This document shows positions 25,278 to 25,853 of a stretch of DNA of 25,853 nt, piece by piece (the stretch's first letter is position 1; the number at the start of each line of letters is the position of its first letter). Source of the DNA: a virus. The stretch spans positions 1-25,853 of the IMG/VR virus record IMGVR_UViG_3300047562_002398. One strand, given 5' to 3'. Under the pieces are notes generated by a model. That model searched no databases. It was not told the DNA's origin and worked only from the letters and a program-made list of their open reading frames with translations. A program made the translations under genes and the position numbers.

Positions 25278-25853
25278 TTATATGTTGAAAGATGTTACGA
25301 AAGTTCTTGTTATTGAGGTGTTAAAGTCCCCACTAATATCATCTATTTGTAAGACTCTGTTTCCAATAGATTCGGAATAATCCTGTAAGATTATAGTATC
25401 AAAATTTATTTCATTTGATGTTAATATACCATTTACATAATAATTATTCTCAGATACTAAATCATAATCTTGTATACACTCAATATCTACTACACTATTT
25501 AAGTCACATACTGCAGTGAAAGATCCGTCATTTTGTGAGGTAGAAATTCCTGTGTTATTATCAGCAGAAGAATTTAATATTAGATCACTGAATTTTTTGA
25601 ATCCAAGAGTGTGGTTTAGATTTGATACTACATCGTTCCATTCTTGTATTGGAACTTCTGATTTTATAGAATAAGAGAAATATTGATAGTAGTCGCTATT
25701 TTGTACTCTTTGGGAATCATCATTTAAAAATCCAGTTTGAGTATTCCATCCACTTTCCACAATGGAAGAAGAATTTATTTCATAAAATTCTTCATTTTCA
25801 AAAATTTCTTTAATAAATGCTCTCGATTTGGAAGTATTGCCTAGTATTAATGA
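25278..25853 (-). CDS. Virion structural protein, C-terminal part (runs off the right edge)
   Basis: The frame is open to the window edge: 31 codons are readable upstream of the GTG at 25760, so that GTG is internal and the gene begins outside the window. The visible 191 residues include NSDYYQYFSYSIKSEVPIQE then WNDVVSNLNHTLGFKKFSDL, a motif I know from large structural proteins located just downstream of gene 6 in T4-like cyanophages. It is followed by a short beta module (VVDIECIQDYDLVSENNYYV). It is probably co-transcribed with the 1498-aa gene 6 bases downstream. Its place in the baseplate is inferred from order only. Confidence 0.8.
   Translation of the reverse strand, partial: SLILGNTSKSRAFIKEIFENEEFYEINSSSIVESGWNTQTGFLNDDSQRVQNSDYYQYFSYSIKSEVPIQEWNDVVSNLNHTLGFKKFSDLILNSSADNNTGISTSQNDGSFTAVCDLNSVVDIECIQDYDLVSENNYYVNGILTSNEINFDTIILQDYSESIGNRVLQIDDISGDFNTSITRTFVTSFNI

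Noticed and set aside
1-25853. tRNA genes, CRISPR arrays, insertion sequences
   Set aside because: I saw no cloverleaf with a plausible anticodon arm, no regularly spaced direct repeats at DNA level and no transposase frame or terminal inverted repeats. Nearly all sequence is accounted for by virion genes.

Overview
The window is a late (virion) gene block of a T4-like myovirus, and the family resemblance points to the cyanophage group (Prochlorococcus/Synechococcus myoviruses or close relatives). All credible genes lie on the minus strand, spacing is a few bases or overlapping, and the DNA is AT-rich. Read in the direction of transcription (right to left), the order follows T4: a structural gene cut by the right edge and a 1498-aa structural protein in the gp7 region, then gp8 (baseplate wedge), a 2530-aa DUF4815-type protein where T4 keeps genes 9-12 and wac, a 76-aa coiled-coil protein, gp13 and gp14 (neck), gp15 (tail terminator), gp16 (small terminase), an inserted four-gene cluster, gp17 (large terminase), a small Cys4 protein, and gp18 (tail sheath, cut by the left edge).

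The unusual part is the insertion between genes 16 and 17 (about 3062-7492), which are normally neighbours. It encodes a 51-aa Cys/Lys/Arg-rich protein at 7337-7492, an 882-aa Lys-rich multi-module protein, a 106-aa protein and a 434-aa virion protein. The first three are chained by ATGA stop/start overlaps. The 882-aa protein carries an in-frame intein of 243 aa (5364-6092) inserted exactly at the conserved YP/SAYANGW motif of a DUF5872-like domain. Splicing would leave a 639-aa product. The 51-aa and 106-aa proteins begin MKTFKEFQEE and MKTFKEFLSE, close to the capsid-targeting sequence of T4 internal proteins (MKTYQEFIAE). I infer that this cluster may encode proteins packed inside the head.

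The structural genes share small protein modules. A GSGYT-type repeat occurs in gp14, gp8, the 2530-aa and the 1498-aa proteins. A second module (ID-x-E-x-M ... RG ... GT ... H ... G) occurs in gp15 and the 1498-aa protein and, more weakly, in the 2530-aa protein. T4-like late-promoter octamers (AATAAATA or GATAAATA) sit in the gaps before genes 8, 13, 15 and 18.

I found no tRNA, rRNA, CRISPR, insertion sequence or convincing terminator, and there is no gene-free stretch over 300 bases. Function calls rest on recognising protein families by eye; no database search was run.
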